Position numbers and translations under genes: made by a program
Notes under the pieces: generated by a model
Databases searched by the model: none
The model's input: only the letters and a program-made list of their open reading frames with translations
What the model was told of the DNA's origin: nothing
Assembly: GCA_010093485.1 (NCBI GenBank)
Contig: MU001510.1
Coordinates: forward strand, 141,709-205,708
Length of the DNA: 64,000 nt
Direction: 5' to 3'
Source: Karstenula rhodostoma CBS 690.94
Taxonomy: Eukaryota; Ascomycota; Dothideomycetes; Pleosporales; Didymosphaeriaceae
Shown: in pieces, positions 1 through 13,482 of the stretch
How the letters are laid out: each line of letters opens with the position of its first letter
How positions within the stretch are numbered: the first letter of the stretch is position 1

Positions 1-1688
1 TCTTACGATGTAAGAAATCACGCCCTCTAGGCGCGCTATTTTCCATCAAAGTAGCGAGGCAAGCTTCGAAGCTTTATGACCGATCAGAACGATGACCATG
101 TTCTGGAGCTCTGCCAAAGACTGCAGCAGAAGATATGGCTCATTTGAGCTGTTTGAAATATTTGTGTTTTGGCACCCCACAGAGTTCCTGTACTGCATTT
201 TGCCGCGGCTATAAGCTCGCGAAGAGTTAGCAATTGATATGGCTCATGTGTGCTGTAATCGTTACTGTTGCTGCATGTAGCAACTTTGCCATATTGCGGC
301 TTCCATGTCAGGGAGCGATCTAAGCAGGTCTACATCGCGCAGTGGTCAATGGGGCAGAAACTAGTGCTCTGCGCGAATATCACTAGAAGAGTTCAATACT
401 GCTCGTTTTTTCGAGAGATGCGAAAATTTCTCGGGTTTGGAATTGATGGACCTGACGAATCCCTCGAACCATAACGTTCGTCGGATCTCGCAACCTTCTC
501 AACTGTCTACTTAGCCTCTGCCTCGGTATCCTTGCCTGAAGCGATGTAGTATTGTAGGCATTGTCAATCGTGACTTCATGGGAGTAGGCAAGTCAAATGT
601 GCGCGCACATGTGCAGTTCCGTCTGTGCTCGAAGAGCGAGCGTGCCGATGCAAGACGAACCTTAGAAGGGTACCGGCATACCAGGCGAGTGCTCCTGTCG
701 ACAACGATAATCCGATCCGTGGGTAAGGTGACCGTTGTCAAGTCTTGATGCTGTTGACTAAGTCGTTGAGGGGGACCATGGCCGAGCAGACAGGTGTTGA
801 TGGCTACGCTCGTGAGGCCTCCTAGCGTCGTTCGGAGCACGGCCCGACCACAAGCCCTTCGCTAAATGCAGGGGCACAAGCTTCCCTTTGCTTCATTCCG
901 GATTCCGGGATTCTGTAATGACATGAAGACATAACTCACTTTTGTGACGTGGCACTCGGGTGGTGCCTCCCCAAAAGAAGCGCGTTACAATGAAGTACTG
1001 TATATAGTCCGAATGGGGAATGTGCAGCTAGATAAGCAGCCATGACTTCGGGTTTGCTTATAACAACATTATAATAACCCACTTCTATAAGTCATAGGAA
1101 GCGGTATGGTTGTCCGACTTGGCATTTCCACAGTGTGGTCGTGAGGATCGGGGAGCCCCGTCTGGCTTACCCAGTTAAACTTCCGAGTTGGCTGGATGTA
1201 TAAATCGACAATGGGCATTAGTAGGATCACCGCTTCGAAATAGGCGCAGGCGGTAAGTAAAGTGATTATTATACTTCGCATCGGCGATGTTGGAAGGCCG
1301 GAAGGCTCTGCCGCATCGCGTGATGTGGTGTCGCACTAAGCCCGAATGGCCTGATTAGGACATAGTCATTCCACTTTCTTTGATAAGCGTGATGAAAACG
1401 TACGACAAATTAGGGCACTGCATGTGACACAGCAGGCGGCTCGGTAATGATTCGGATGAACGAGTTTCAATATTGTTTGACTTACTATATGATGTTGCCA
1501 CACGCTGTAGATTGCTTCTCGACACCAGTTTACACACTGTCAAGACAATTCCGAATATTCTGAGCTGGCGCGTTTAATCCTTTTCAACCCCGCGAAACAT
1601 CACCTTTCCATAAATCAGTGGCCATTGTGTTAATGCAAATTGTTCCTGACGCGAATCCCACCGACACGACACTATCCTGATAGCTGCA
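1..1688. other. Gene-poor left end
   Basis: I find no supportable gene here. Open frames are short, mostly lack a good start context and show no recognisable domain. A perfect 14-bp palindrome lies at 61-74. A 70-codon minus-strand frame ending at 1069 begins with a hydrophobic stretch but has no other support. Confidence 0.5.
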
Positions 1689-1913
1689 ATGTTGATCACC
1701 CGCGGCTTCTCTCTCACCAACTTCGTCATCGGTTCCTCCGCGCTATCCTTTCAGATTTTTGTCCTCTATCCTTGGCATGAAAAGTTAGAAGTGCAATTCA
1801 ACAAGTTGACCGACGAACACGAAAAGATGTTGAAAGACATGAGGAATATCCACAAGGAAGAGCTGTCGCAGATACGAAAAGAGCTGGAATTACTTAACAG
1901 AGGGAGGCGTTAA
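1689..1913 (+). CDS. Small single-pass membrane protein with C-terminal coiled coil (74 aa)
   Basis: A short intronless frame opens with an ATG. Residues 1-27 form a hydrophobic segment (TNFVIGSSALSFQIFVLYPW), and the remaining ~45 residues are charged and heptad-like, rich in Glu, Lys and Leu. This layout resembles small fungal proteins of about 75-80 residues often annotated as mitochondrial; I recall that pattern from general knowledge and cannot confirm it here. The likely topology is one membrane anchor followed by a coiled coil. It stands alone, 333 bp from the convergent dehydrogenase gene. It could still be a chance ORF, but the clear two-part structure argues for a real gene. Confidence 0.55.
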   Translation: MLITRGFSLTNFVIGSSALSFQIFVLYPWHEKLEVQFNKLTDEHEKMLKDMRNIHKEELSQIRKELELLNRGRR

Positions 1914-2246
1914 GTGATCGATCACATTTTGGTGTGGGCTGGTAACATTGTACGTATTGTGGTACCATGCCAAGTCAATGGCGGGTATCCGTATCCACAC
2001 ATATTTATAACTGATTGGAAAAGTCATCATAATATTGAGAAAGGAATGGCGTAGAAGGAGCGAAGATATCCGCTGTTCTCGCCGGAGATAATACCATCGA
2101 AGCATGTTATACAAACAGAAAGAATTGCCATCCAGGCTTTCCGGGATCCATTGTTGTAAAGAGATTGTATCAGGAAGTATTGAGGGATATCTTTGTTTAT
2201 CGCCGCTATGTCGGCAAAAAACTCCACAATGTCCTCTCTCGTAGCC
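1914..2246. other. Convergent intergenic interval
   Basis: This interval holds the 3' flanks of two convergent genes. It is AT-rich with no recognisable gene. Confidence 0.5.
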
Positions 2247-3442
2247 CTATTGCCCGTCTACCTTTACTAGAATTTTTACATGACTTTCCTTGTCTTTGAT
2301 CAGAGCTTTGATACCTCCTTCCACTAAATCATTCAAAGGTATGGTGCTTGTTATCATCCTTTCGGGCTTCAAGGTTCCTTTTATGAGTCGCAATCGTCAG
2401 CCTTGTCGAGAAACACCTATAGTAGGATGGTTGGGGACATACCTTCGGCCAAATGGTCGATAACAGCTTGAAAATCCTCTCTCTGATACCCCAGTACCGC
2501 TGTATAATGCGCTTCTTTGAACACCAACATATTAGGCTGGAATGGCACCTCTCTCTCCCAGATTGCAACATTGACGACAGTTCCCCGCGGTTTTACAGCT
2601 TGAAATGCGGTCACTAGGCTCGCAGGCACACCGGCACAGTCGAAAACCACATCAGGACCGCCCTGTCCACTTAGCTCTCGCGAAATGGCTACTAGATCGT
2701 AGGTCTTCGGATCCAAAACATGATGTGCGCCGAATTCCCTTGCGAACCGTTGTCTGGTTTTCGACAGCTCGCTCATAATAATTTTTTTTGTCTTCAATGC
2801 GACCAAGCATTGCACAACGGCCAATCCGATGGGCCCTCCTCCGAGCACCAAGACGGTAGAACCGGGGATCAAAGCAGCAGCTGATACGGCGTGCCATGCC
2901 ACTGAGAGAGGTTCAACCAACGCGCCAACTTTTAGCGGTATCTGCTCAGGCAAGTTCAGCACTGATCCCTGAGGGACGACCACTGAGTCGCTAAGTCCAC
3001 CTCCACCACCCGACAATCCGATAAAACCGCCCTTTTCACAAACGTTTTCTGCTCCGCAGCTGCACGCCGAACATCTACCGCATGACAAAGTTGGTTGTAC
3101 TACAACATGCTGGCCTGGGTTGAACTGCGATACGCCGGGACCGACTTCGCTGACGACCCCGGAGAACTCGTGGCCGAGAGTAATAGGGACGGTGTCGTGA
3201 CTCAGGGGATGTGGTGTTACGGGAGCAAAGGTGGGTCCGCCGAGGAATTCGTGCAAGTCCGTGCCGCAGATTCCGACGTAGCTTGGTGCGACCTGGATAA
3301 ACTGTCATTCCTTCTCTCCGCCCTACTTGTCGAAGGATGTTTTAGGGGACGTGCGTACTCTGACTTGACCATCTCCGCACGGGTCGATCTCCACCTCCTC
3401 CACTCTGATATCTTCTTTCCCATAATATCTTGCTGCACGCAT
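2247..3442 (-). CDS. Zinc-dependent medium-chain dehydrogenase, 2,3-butanediol/sorbitol dehydrogenase type (354 aa)
   Basis: The gene has three exons: 3442-3359, 3292-2443 and 2377-2247. Both introns (66 and 65 nt) have GT-AG ends and restore one 354-residue frame. The N-terminus (MRAARYYGKEDIRVEE) is typical of fungal butanediol dehydrogenases. Exon 2 opens with the catalytic-zinc region GICGTDLHEF, then GHEFSG, a structural-zinc cluster with four Cys (CGRCSACSCGAENVC), and the Rossmann motif GGGPIG near residue 185. The last exon supplies the expected C-terminus (MITSTIPL...HVKILVKVDG). It should oxidise a polyol or vicinal diol with NAD(P)+ in the cytosol; substrate cannot be read from sequence. 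Without the two small terminal exons the gene would look truncated at both ends. Confidence 0.9.
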
Positions 3443-4235
3443 GACTCTGGGTATGTTGTAGTACGATAAAGTCACTGGTGACGACCGAATTCGCGAAGAC
3501 AGACTCGAGAGTCAACACTTTGCGAACTTTTGAGGAGTACGGAAGAGAGAGGGGAAGGATAGCTAGATCTATGTTTGGTGGTGACAAGTTTGCCTGGGAT
3601 TTCTGTTCTAGCCTAGTACGGAAGTTCTCTCTCGGATCATGACGCATCGGATAAAAGGATGGCGCCGGAGTGACGGCGCACTCCCATGGTCGAGGTCTCC
3701 GTTCCGGTCCATGTCGCTGGAAGCTAGTGGCGATGAGGGAATGGTGCTGGCACTAGGCTTTGCGGGGTGCGGGGAAATTGGGGTGAGCTGAAACAGGCCT
3801 TTGGGGTTACCGCTAGACGTATACCTCGCAATCTAATTAGAACGGGTCGATCGCTTGGTACATGGTGACAGTTTGGCGAGCTGATACTCTTTACATGGCG
3901 GTTGAGGAGTCGAGATCGGTAGTCAGTTGTGACGTTTGAGCGTACTTGGCTTACTTGGCTTACTTCGCAGTGGCCAGATGGATTGTCTGAGGGCATCTGC
4001 ATGCAGCCTCAGGCAGATCTGTAAGAATACGAGCTTGTATCAACGGCTTTGGGGAATGGCCTCCAGTGGTTCTCGATAAAGGGTGCTTCTGCGACACACG
4101 ATGCCCACCCCGGATACCGACTCCTAAGCCGACCGGTTTAGAGACATGCCCTTAGAAAAACCGCTTGATTGTGTACACGTCTCCATCTATCCCCCCACAT
4201 CCCGCCGCCACCTGATAAGAAAAACAACCGCCAAG
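3443..4235. other. Intergenic interval between dehydrogenase promoter and TEL1 3' end
   Basis: No supportable gene is seen. It carries the upstream region of the minus-strand dehydrogenase and the downstream flank of TEL1. A short direct repeat of a TTGGCTTAC unit lies near 3946-3965. Confidence 0.5.
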
Positions 4236-7200
4236 CTAAGCATAACTAGCCCATCCCATATACAGCACTGCCAGATTCCGTTCATCAGTCGCACTCTGTA
4301 TTAGTTCATTGACCGTTGCCTTCGTACTCAGTGTCGTGCTCAGCTTCTTCTCCACGACACTGAGAGCCCTCCCTGCCTCACCTGCCTGCTCATCCTTCTT
4401 CTTGTCGTCTCCTTGCACCTCCACGTCCGCCGCAGATATACCAGATGGCGCAGGCGTACGCTCCGGACCGACAGTGCCGGAACGCTGAGCAGCGTTCGTG
4501 TCCTGCTGCTCTTGCATGCGTCTTGCCTTGGTAGCGGTTACACTCCAGTTGACGAGAGGATCGTACCGCAGCACGTTCAGGAGTGTCATTATGGATTCGC
4601 GCTCTTCGCGGAGTGTATCCATTGTGAATTCGCAGCAGCGGCGGAACACGCCCTCGGTTTTGGTGTAACCCATTCCGTCGACGAGGTCGCGGGTGAGGCG
4701 GAATGGTACAACCTCCGGTACAGGTAGGACACGGCCGGCTTCGAAACTGACACCAAGGTCAATATGTACGACTTCTCCGCTCTTCTCATCGAGGAGAATG
4801 TTATGGCAGTGGCGGTCGCCGAGACCAAGTACATGACCTAAGAGGGAGATGGCAGCTGTAGACCGAGTGTATGCTAGACGGCGTTCGAACCATTCATCTG
4901 GATCTTGGAACCGTTCGAGGAAAAAGTAGCGCATCACAGGATGGAAGTTTTCTGTGATCTTGTTCCACACCTTTACGCGGGCCTGTAGCGTGTCTTGCTG
5001 AACAGCTCCAATATCCTTCCTACATTTATCGGGCTTGTAGTCGTGCGGATAGTATCTCTCATGTGCAGGCATCAACCATCCATGAAGTGGGATCGTATTT
5101 TGCACGAACTCCATGAGACCAGACCGGGTCGAAAGCGGAAGCACCTTGTAGGTACGGATACCTAAATTTCGCAGTCGTGTTGCAGTATGCTTCTTGAGTA
5201 GGCGAGAAACTTGGTCAAACACTTGCTCCATGATCGCGTCTTGCCGCAGGTCATCGTTACCAGATTTGTACTGTACGCAAGGTCAGAAAACCTCCAAACT
5301 GTTCAATATTACACTTGCCAGCTGTTTGTAGTTATGCCCATCAGAGCCGATAGCTGTGATAATCTTTGGTGCGCTCAGTCCGTTGGCGATGCTCATCCTA
5401 GGTTTGAACCTAACAATTCTAGGAAGATGACTGTAGTCCATATCGGCGCGAACCTCGATTTGAAGAGTGGCTGGTGGAACCTTGTATGTTGGGACTTTGT
5501 GCATCAAAGCCTTTGACTCTGGGTATCTGTCCAGTGAGATGTCTCGACCTTGGCGCTGCTCCTTGTCATCTTTGAACATGGCAAGCGCGTGATAGATCTC
5601 GTTTGAGCGATACAGATAGCCCCAAACTGTAGAGGAGCGTTTGTCCTTGGCCAGTTCAGTCGCGAGGAGAGCTGCAGCCTTCTGACGAGACTTAGCTGCC
5701 TCGTCTTTCGACCTAATGACGTCTTCCCTCGTAACGTTGGCAGTCTTCATCTGCATCGCGAAGATTTGATGCATGCCATGGTAGGGATGCTCTATGCAAA
5801 TGCGGAGGACTAAGTTGGTCAACAACTTTTGGAACTCGGTCCGATCATATTGAAGACGTGAAGACAACTGGTTCATCAGCAGCGCAAATTTCCCACTGGG
5901 AACTTTGTCGATATGTGCATGTACGGCTGAGTTGGCAAGCAATGTCTCGGAATGCTCCAGCCAAAGCGAGAACACCCGGAGTGCATCACTATTGTACTCG
6001 TCACTCGCCTGCAGCGAGAGCAGATAGTTCTCCAAACACTGGCGCAATAGTTCCTCCCGGCCTTTGCGTAGCCTTTCGTATTCAGCATGGTCCAGTTTGT
6101 ACCAGACTTGGGCTTTGTGGTGAGACCTTTTGTAGGTGTCGCGGGTCTGCTTGCTTTGCTCCTGCCGAATCAGCCTCTCAAAATCCTGTATCTCCTGAGC
6201 TCTTCGATCCATGATAGATTTTGCACGGTCCCTGTCTGCGGCAGCCTCCGGGCTTTGCAACTGTTTATCACAGAATAGGGCGAATTCATGAAAGACTTGT
6301 CCAGGAGCGGGTCCTTGCATTTGCCCTTTGAGCTCTCTGATTGCTGGCTTCAAGTAGTTCTGTATGATCTTTTCAGGTGTTGCCGATCGAGCTTCGGCTA
6401 GGTGATGACCCTGAAGAGGTTAACGAACGTTGTCGTATGTACTTACAAAGACTCACCAGTTTCGCTAGTAATACTGGAAGGCTTATCTTCTTGTCCTGGG
6501 AGTCGAAATTGCCATAATCGACAAGCTCTTGACGAATACGTATCGACTTCTCCTGTTCACCATGGTCCCACAAAACATTGGCCTCTTCATATTTTGCGCT
6601 GGCCTCGACATCGAGCCCATATGCTTTGCAGTCCTGTACAATGTCGCTCAGGTATGTCACACTTGTAAGGGATTCTTGTAGCGCTCCATGTCTTCTGCAA
6701 ATTGTCGAAGTAGATACGAGAGCTTCGACTTCCATGCTGCGAAGTGTGCCGGCCCGTATGTGTATGGATTCTAGGAGAGCATTGTTGGAACCCATAACAC
6801 TCAACAAGGTCTCCCTGCACGATAATAGTTGACGTACATCTTCAAACCTGACTTCCGTCAGCTCTGCCATAAGTCATGGCTTTCAAATCTTCAACTTACT
6901 CGCCGGTCTGCATCCATTTTTCCCGTCCTTTCATCCGGTCCCAGGAATCAAGCAGTTGATCAGGACTCCCACAACGGACGAGCTCGTCGGCCTCAGTTAA
7001 TGCTGCTAGAGTGCGCAACCGAATCTTGGTCAACGATGTGGAGTCTTGACGCCCTGACAGGAATTCCATGGTCGCGAGCAGTTGGTTGTCAATGCTACGT
7101 TTTGCACTGGCTTCGCCCGTGGCGTAGTGAAGCCCTTGGAAAGCTTTGTAAAGAGTGCTGGACTCGCTGTGATTGAGCTCTGGTGCTTTGATATCCCATT

Positions 7201-10200
7201 TGCCAAGCTTCCGTGCTGTATGCAAGGTGTACTCTACCGCCTCGTCTCCAATGTCCCGCAACTGATCGGTGGAAAGGAGGGCGTTGGCAACACTGTCCAT
7301 GTTGAGCTTGATCAAACTGCTGAGAAAGCCGCGCGAATCAGTAGCATCCAGCACGTTGGAGCGGCGCATCTGGCTCCCAAAACGAGCTCCCCGGAATAGC
7401 ATACTGCTAAGCCCATCTCCTTCGTAGTCAAACCGTTCGATAGCCGATGAAAGACTAGAACCTTGATCGACACCATAGAACGAGTCGGGTTCGTCCAAAT
7501 TCTTGTAGATAGCAAGCTGTAGTTTGACAGGCAGCTTAGGAGCCTCTTGCATAGTCGATGACCGCCGTGAAACGTTTTTCACGGTGGGTGTACCAGAGTA
7601 TGTTTCTGCGAACATCAACGCTGTACGAAACATACCACATGTTGTGGCGGCTTCTGATGCGCGCAGCCAATCAACCTCTAACCACCTATCTCGGTCGACC
7701 CTTGTCATCTCCCTCGGAATCGGCTGGCTGCGGAGATACAGAATAGCTTGGAGGAGACTGCGCACGTACTGTACATGTAACGCTTCGTGGTTGGAGAACC
7801 AGTCCATTGCCGCATCCGACATGATTTGGCGAACTTTTCTGTCGCCTTCAAACTCCTTGAGTAGGACGAGATGTAAGATGTAGGGAAATAGTTTATCGGC
7901 CACGTGACTCATGCCGTTGAGAAGCCTAGGAAGCGCCCCCAGTACAGGGTCTTGAGAGGCGGCATTGCACAGAGCGATAGCGAGGTCCCTCATCCATTCT
8001 GTTGCTGGCTTGGTAAGTGATGCAGAGGCGACAGCATTCTCTAAAGATTCAATGGGTAGTCCCGGAATTAAGGACGGTGAAGGATCCCCTTTCAGTGCTT
8101 CCACTAAGTGGTCAGGAATATTGCGCACCACCTCGTCCGCTTCGTCGCGGCGGAGTCGGGAAATTCGAGAGACTATCACCCGGAGAGCGTCTTCTGCTAA
8201 GCTCACATTGTTGCGGTCGTCGCTGTAGACCATGTCTATAATATCTTGAACAACAGCTTCTCGTGAAGCCCGGCCTACTATATCCTTCATCTTAGGATCT
8301 TGTAACGACCATGGATGCGAATGAGCTGAGCTTCGCTCGACACCGCCAAACGCGCTGAACGCACGCCCCAATACTCGCGCCGCCCAACGGAGATAACCAT
8401 GGCCCACGTTACCACGACGACACGAATCCCACACGAACGGTGCATACCCGGCAGCGTCAGCGTCATTTCCAAGTATGTCCTCTGTGGCAGTCGATGCTGG
8501 TTGGAAATCTTGGCACAGCAAATTGAGTGCCACGTCTCGAGATGTTGTATTCAAGAGCTTGCGACCTGATCTGACGTCCTCCAAGATTTCGAGTAGGAGT
8601 TTACTTTCTTCACTATCACGTATGGAGTTACCCTGTAGACGTACCTGGGAGGCCGCTGTTGTTATGAGCTTGAACGCGTTTACTGAAGATCGATCGTTGA
8701 CCGTCAAACTTTCAGCATATCCTTTGAGTTTGGCCGTGAGCCATCTGTGGAATGCCTTCGCCGAGTCCATGGAAGCCACATATTGGGAATGTTGCGTCAT
8801 AACCTCCTGGGATGAACCAAGAAAGCTCCGTAGAGAAATCAGAATGGACAAGCCGATTCCAGTAACAAAGCTAAGATTGTCGTTCAAATACTGCACTCCA
8901 TTCTCGAACAAGTATTGGATTATGCCGATGGTATCTTCTGCACACTGGATGTCTGTAAGGAAGGGTCTTAGTGATTGCAGCGTCATCTGCAACGGGTATC
9001 CTTGGTACGCTACAGAACCAGCGAAAGCCACAACGATTCGGATCTTCCGGATCATGGATCGGGCGTACAACGAGCCAAGCGCAGGGTGAATTCTGTCTAG
9101 GAGCATCCGCAGGACAAGCGTGTACGTGGCAGGGTTCCAAAAACTTGTTATACCTCCAAATGTGCGCCGGCATAGCCGGTCGACTTGATCTGGGAGGTAG
9201 AACGCAGAAAACGATGGTTCGATACCGACATTGAAGTCTCCAGATGCATGAGAATTGTTGAGCATCTTTATCAGGGCGTTGAGAGCGGGGTCGGACGAGT
9301 TACGTTTCTCAAGTGACTTCTTTATCCGCTCTTCGTAGTCAACGGTCTGGAATAGATACCCGAGCGCTCGGGCAAAATATCTCTGATCCAAGGATATGTG
9401 CTTAGCCCCAGTAGCTTGGCCATTTTTGCTGTTGCCTCTATCGCCGTTGATATTCTGCTCATAGTCGTTTTTGCCGATGAGGTTGCAAAGCAGCTGTTCA
9501 TTGCTTGGCAAATCTTTATTTCGTCCGGACCCTCTACAAGTATCCCAGGATATGGTGTATGCAGCAGCTTTGCTAATGTTTCTCGCGAGTAATTCAGATA
9601 CTTTAACCCCTAGCTCCTGGGCAATGTAGTTGACCTCAGACTCCATGCCAAGCATGATTGCTTGTCCTACAGCTTCTGACTCAACGTCACGTAGAAGATG
9701 TTCGAGTGATTCGTAACCGAATGTCGTGTGTGGTATCTCTGCGAACTTTCGTTTGCGATCGAGCCAGGTGAAGATAACTTGGGGAGCGAACAACCGGAAC
9801 AATGACATGGAATCGCGCAATTGCTTAGCACGCGCCACTTCAGATATGCAGTGGCTTGCATGTAGAGCTGCGGTAGAGACAACACCAGCGGTTGCAAAAA
9901 TACGGTAGACGCACTGCCTGAGCAGAGTGTGCCAGCGCGAGGCGAGCTTAGACAGAACGAGCAGACGCATCGCGATGCCTTCCAGGTCTTCACCATCTCC
10001 GGGAAGGTGACTGTCGACGTCTTGCAAGATATCGTCATGTGTAGAAAGAGACCAAACTTCGAAGACAGTTGGTAGCTTCTTAGCGATGTGGTATTTGACG
10101 GTCATCTCACCCCTTGACAGGAGCTGGAAGAGTCTTGTACGTACTGATGGCAAATTTGCGTCATTCGAGATATTGTAGTAGGATAGCATACCGTGCAAGA

Positions 10201-13200
10201 AATCAGCAACACGTGATTGCAGACTTGGGGATGCGCGAACCCCGCTTTTTTCCATGTCCTCGGTGTAGTATTCATACAGTGCCCTCGTCTGCTCTTGAAC
10301 TTCCTCTGATTCCTGATCGACAGGTTCAGGATTCCACACTTTTGTCATTCCAACCAGAGTTTCAACCATCATACAGTTGGCAACTTCCGATGAATTGTAT
10401 TCTCGCGCAGTTGGATCGATCAAAGCTTCCATAAGCCTTTCCAGGAGTTTGAGGCAATCGGCAGCTGATATATGGAAACGGCCACACAGTATCCCTTGAA
10501 GTAGTTGCCGAGAACGGAGGAGGTCAGACTGGGACTTAGAGACCAGGTGCTCAACGAACTCGGCGGGTATTATATCTCGTTCATCCTCGAGCTGATCAGC
10601 CACCGACGAAATGAGGTGAAGATAGGTGGCACTGCATGCGTGTAGTGCGCCGGCTTCTCCGGAAGCTTGGGTGTCGTGGCGTGGCACCTCTACTTCGTGT
10701 GCAGATGTACCATTGGACATTTGCGAATCCATGCCCCCATCAAGATCCATGAGATCCTCATCTTCAGCGTAGAACGACCGTTTTGTCTCCTGCCTGCTGT
10801 TAAGAGCACGAGACAAGTGGGTCGCCAAAAACGAAACACCGGCATCGTGAAAGACATTGGTGGAGAGGGTTACCAGAGAGTTAATGTCGGGCAGGCTCGC
10901 AGCGCACGTTTCAAGAACCGCTTCCATCTTGTATTGCTCAGTCTGAGGTTTGGCGAGCAGATGACTTAACGATTGTGCGGCACTGTCTGTAGCAACATCT
11001 AGTGCCGCTACAGGACGGCCATTGCGTTGAAGCAAAGCGCTCAGCGCCGCCGTGACAATGCAAAAATTGGTGATAACGCGCCACATATTCGAGGTAATAC
11101 CCTGTGGGTTCTGTTGTGACATATCTTTCCACCGTGACTTGGTCCGCTCTAGCTCACTTACGCAGAAGTCCACTATGCGGCCCTCAAGTTGGACGGCGTA
11201 ACTCGATGGCGTAGAGTTGACAGCACCAGACGCAAGTTCCAATTCTCGGATAAATTTCTCCTGGGGCTCAAGGAGTAGGAGGTACGCAGAAAGATCGGCA
11301 AAGTTATCGATTCGTCGATGTGCCTGGGCTATGGGACCAAGTATCTGAAAAGCGGCAGGTCGTGCAGGAGCGACAAAACGATCCAAACACGCGTGTAACA
11401 GAGAGAGTATGTCACGAGCATTGCAATGATGTGCATTGAGAGAGGTTGACGTTCGTTCTGCCCAGAGGTCTGTTCCCATGGTTAGCCAGTCATCAGTAAA
11501 TTCATGCAGGTGCTTACGTGGAGTCCATTTGGCAAATAGCCAATTGAGCATTCTTTCAGCAGTTATAACGTGACTAGTAGGGTTTTCCCTGACTCTCTCA
11601 CGGATCAATGTAGTCATGAAAGCCGCGCTAGTCTCTGTGAGTAATGCTGGCCCACTGAGTTCAATCGAGAATAGCATGTTTTGTACACTAGCAGTAACGG
11701 CTGAGAAGGAAACAACGTCGAGTTTCAACAGCACATCCATCAGATGGCAGGCTGCACGACACGAGGACAGAGACGTGACGGCTCGAGTTGCAGATTGCCA
11801 GACCGAAGACCAGTAGGGCTTCAGCGCGTCCCTCGTGGCATGCTGTTGGAAAGCGGTTCTATTCACGTCAGAATTTACTCACAAATTTGAGTACGACTTA
11901 CGCTGCCAGTGTAATCATGGCCCAAGACGAGTGTACGGAGTTCTCAGCCGAGATTATAACGGTTAACTTCTCCAATATAGCTAGAATCTGGTCCTCATCA
12001 AGTGGGACTTCCTGCACCATGAATGCAAGAACTTGGAGGGCAGACCGTTTAGCGTTGGAACGAGTCTCGGAGACATGTCGAAAGTACTCGTCAAAATGAT
12101 AGGTGATGCGATGACGCTTCGTGGCTAGTTCATCACGGCCATTGCCATGGGCCAGCCTGCGCTTTTTACCGTCTAGCATGGCGGATAACTTTGCGATATA
12201 CGCGACCGTAGCCCACAAGGCCTCGTAGCGGACATTTTCAGTATCCATGGAAAACGTGTGCGTTGACTGCGGATGAGCGTTGGCAGCTACTCCACCCACT
12301 TTGCGAAAGCAAAGATAATCTTCCTCTAGAAACTGATGGGCTGTGGTCTCCTGTCTGCGTCGGTAGTCGTTGTAGAAAGCTTCGACAAGCGCTTCTAAAT
12401 CGAGACTAAGTACATCATCACTGTCAGTCGCCACGAGGTGTCGAAGATGGGCTTCGATGTAAGTCAAGGTGATCATGACCTCGTCCCTTATAGCAGGGTC
12501 AGACCACAGCGATCTCAACAGCGGGAGGAGCTCCCTAATGACTTGTTCACTGAGTTGCGATTTGGACAATATGATGCGAGGCAAGATGGCATTGATTGCT
12601 GCAAGTGCGGCGGGCGTTCCACGACCCGTCTTCTTCTGGAGAAAAGCGATTAGGGCATCAAGAATAGCATGTGCGCAGGGTAGAACGGGGGCATTGGAAG
12701 CCTTGGCAAGCATATGCAGGCATTGAACTAGGTCCTCAGCCGTAATCGTCTGCTCGTCAGTATAGCGTCTGCTCCGCGACAAAGTGCCCCGCGGGGTAGC
12801 TCTTGGTGCGCTGTCATTGCCTCGCAGACTGGGCCTCGGTGCGCCGTCGGTGGACTCAAAGGGGGATCGAGCGCGACTAGAAACCGCGGTATCCCAACTA
12901 TCCTGCGGCTCTTCTTCTGGGACAGAGAAGATGGTGGACAGAGACTCAATGCAGAATTGGACAGTGTCATGCCAGCAATGCTGCGACATGCGCTCGACAT
13001 GGGGCTGGTATTCCAACAGAGCGCGGAGGGCTTTGGGGAGCTCGTCGAGAGGGCCGAGAAACTTCCCATTCTCGTCGGGCAGCAGTTCTTCGATGGTCTC
13101 GACGATCAGCTCGACGGTGGTGTTCTTGATGGTACGCAGGGCCGAGTTGATGACATGGCGCAGGGCAATGGCAGCGAGCTGGAGGAGGTTTGCGTGGGTC

Positions 13201-13482
13201 TGGACCGACTTGGTCTTGCCGGCGAGGTGGTGCTGGTACGTTGAGCGCTCGTCGCGCAGGCACTGGAAGAGCGTCTCGCACAGCGCCAGGTACGCCTTGT
13301 TGGTGATGGTCTCGAGGCTCGCCTTGCCGTGGTTGTGCTTCAGGATATGGATGAGGTCCTTGAGGCCGGCGCCGCGCTCCTTGACCTTTGTCGTCGCGAT
13401 CAGAACTGCGAGCCGTCAGCCCAGCCGTGCGACGCCTGCCCATGGTCTTACCCTTCGCGTCCTGGATGCTGGTGACACCCAT
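4236..13482 (-). CDS. TEL1: Tel1/ATM-family PI3K-like protein kinase (3,003 aa)
   Basis: Six exons join into 9,012 nt: 13482-13452, 13405-11902, 11858-6900, 6847-6457, 6410-5319 and 5270-4236. Introns are 43-52 nt. The first exon is only 31 nt; the next opens with a Lys/Arg-rich Tel1 N-terminal (TAN-like) stretch ([20 protein letters not shown]). The centre is a long helical-repeat region, then FAT and the kinase. The catalytic loop LGDRHCHN is near residue 2,810 and HIDLG near 2,830. A charged insert precedes the FATC end ([18 protein letters not shown]...YA). Family knowledge: Tel1 is recruited to DNA ends by Mre11-Rad50-Xrs2/Nbs1, phosphorylates SQ/TQ sites and maintains telomeres. Kinase and FATC residues look intact. 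One intron is of GC-AG type. The promoter is shared head-to-head with NUP192. Confidence 0.96.
5271..5318 (-). other. GC-AG intron in TEL1
   Basis: This 48-nt intron begins GCAAGT, the usual context of rare GC donors, has TTCTGACC as a branch point and ends TACAG. Removing it joins YKQL to [18 protein letters not shown], the expected kinase sequence. The nearest GT (one codon downstream) leaves the wrong phase. Confidence 0.85.

Noticed and set aside
61..74. 14-bp perfect palindrome AAGCTTCGAAGCTT
   Set aside because: Too short to be a terminator hairpin of interest in a fungus and isolated; likely chance.
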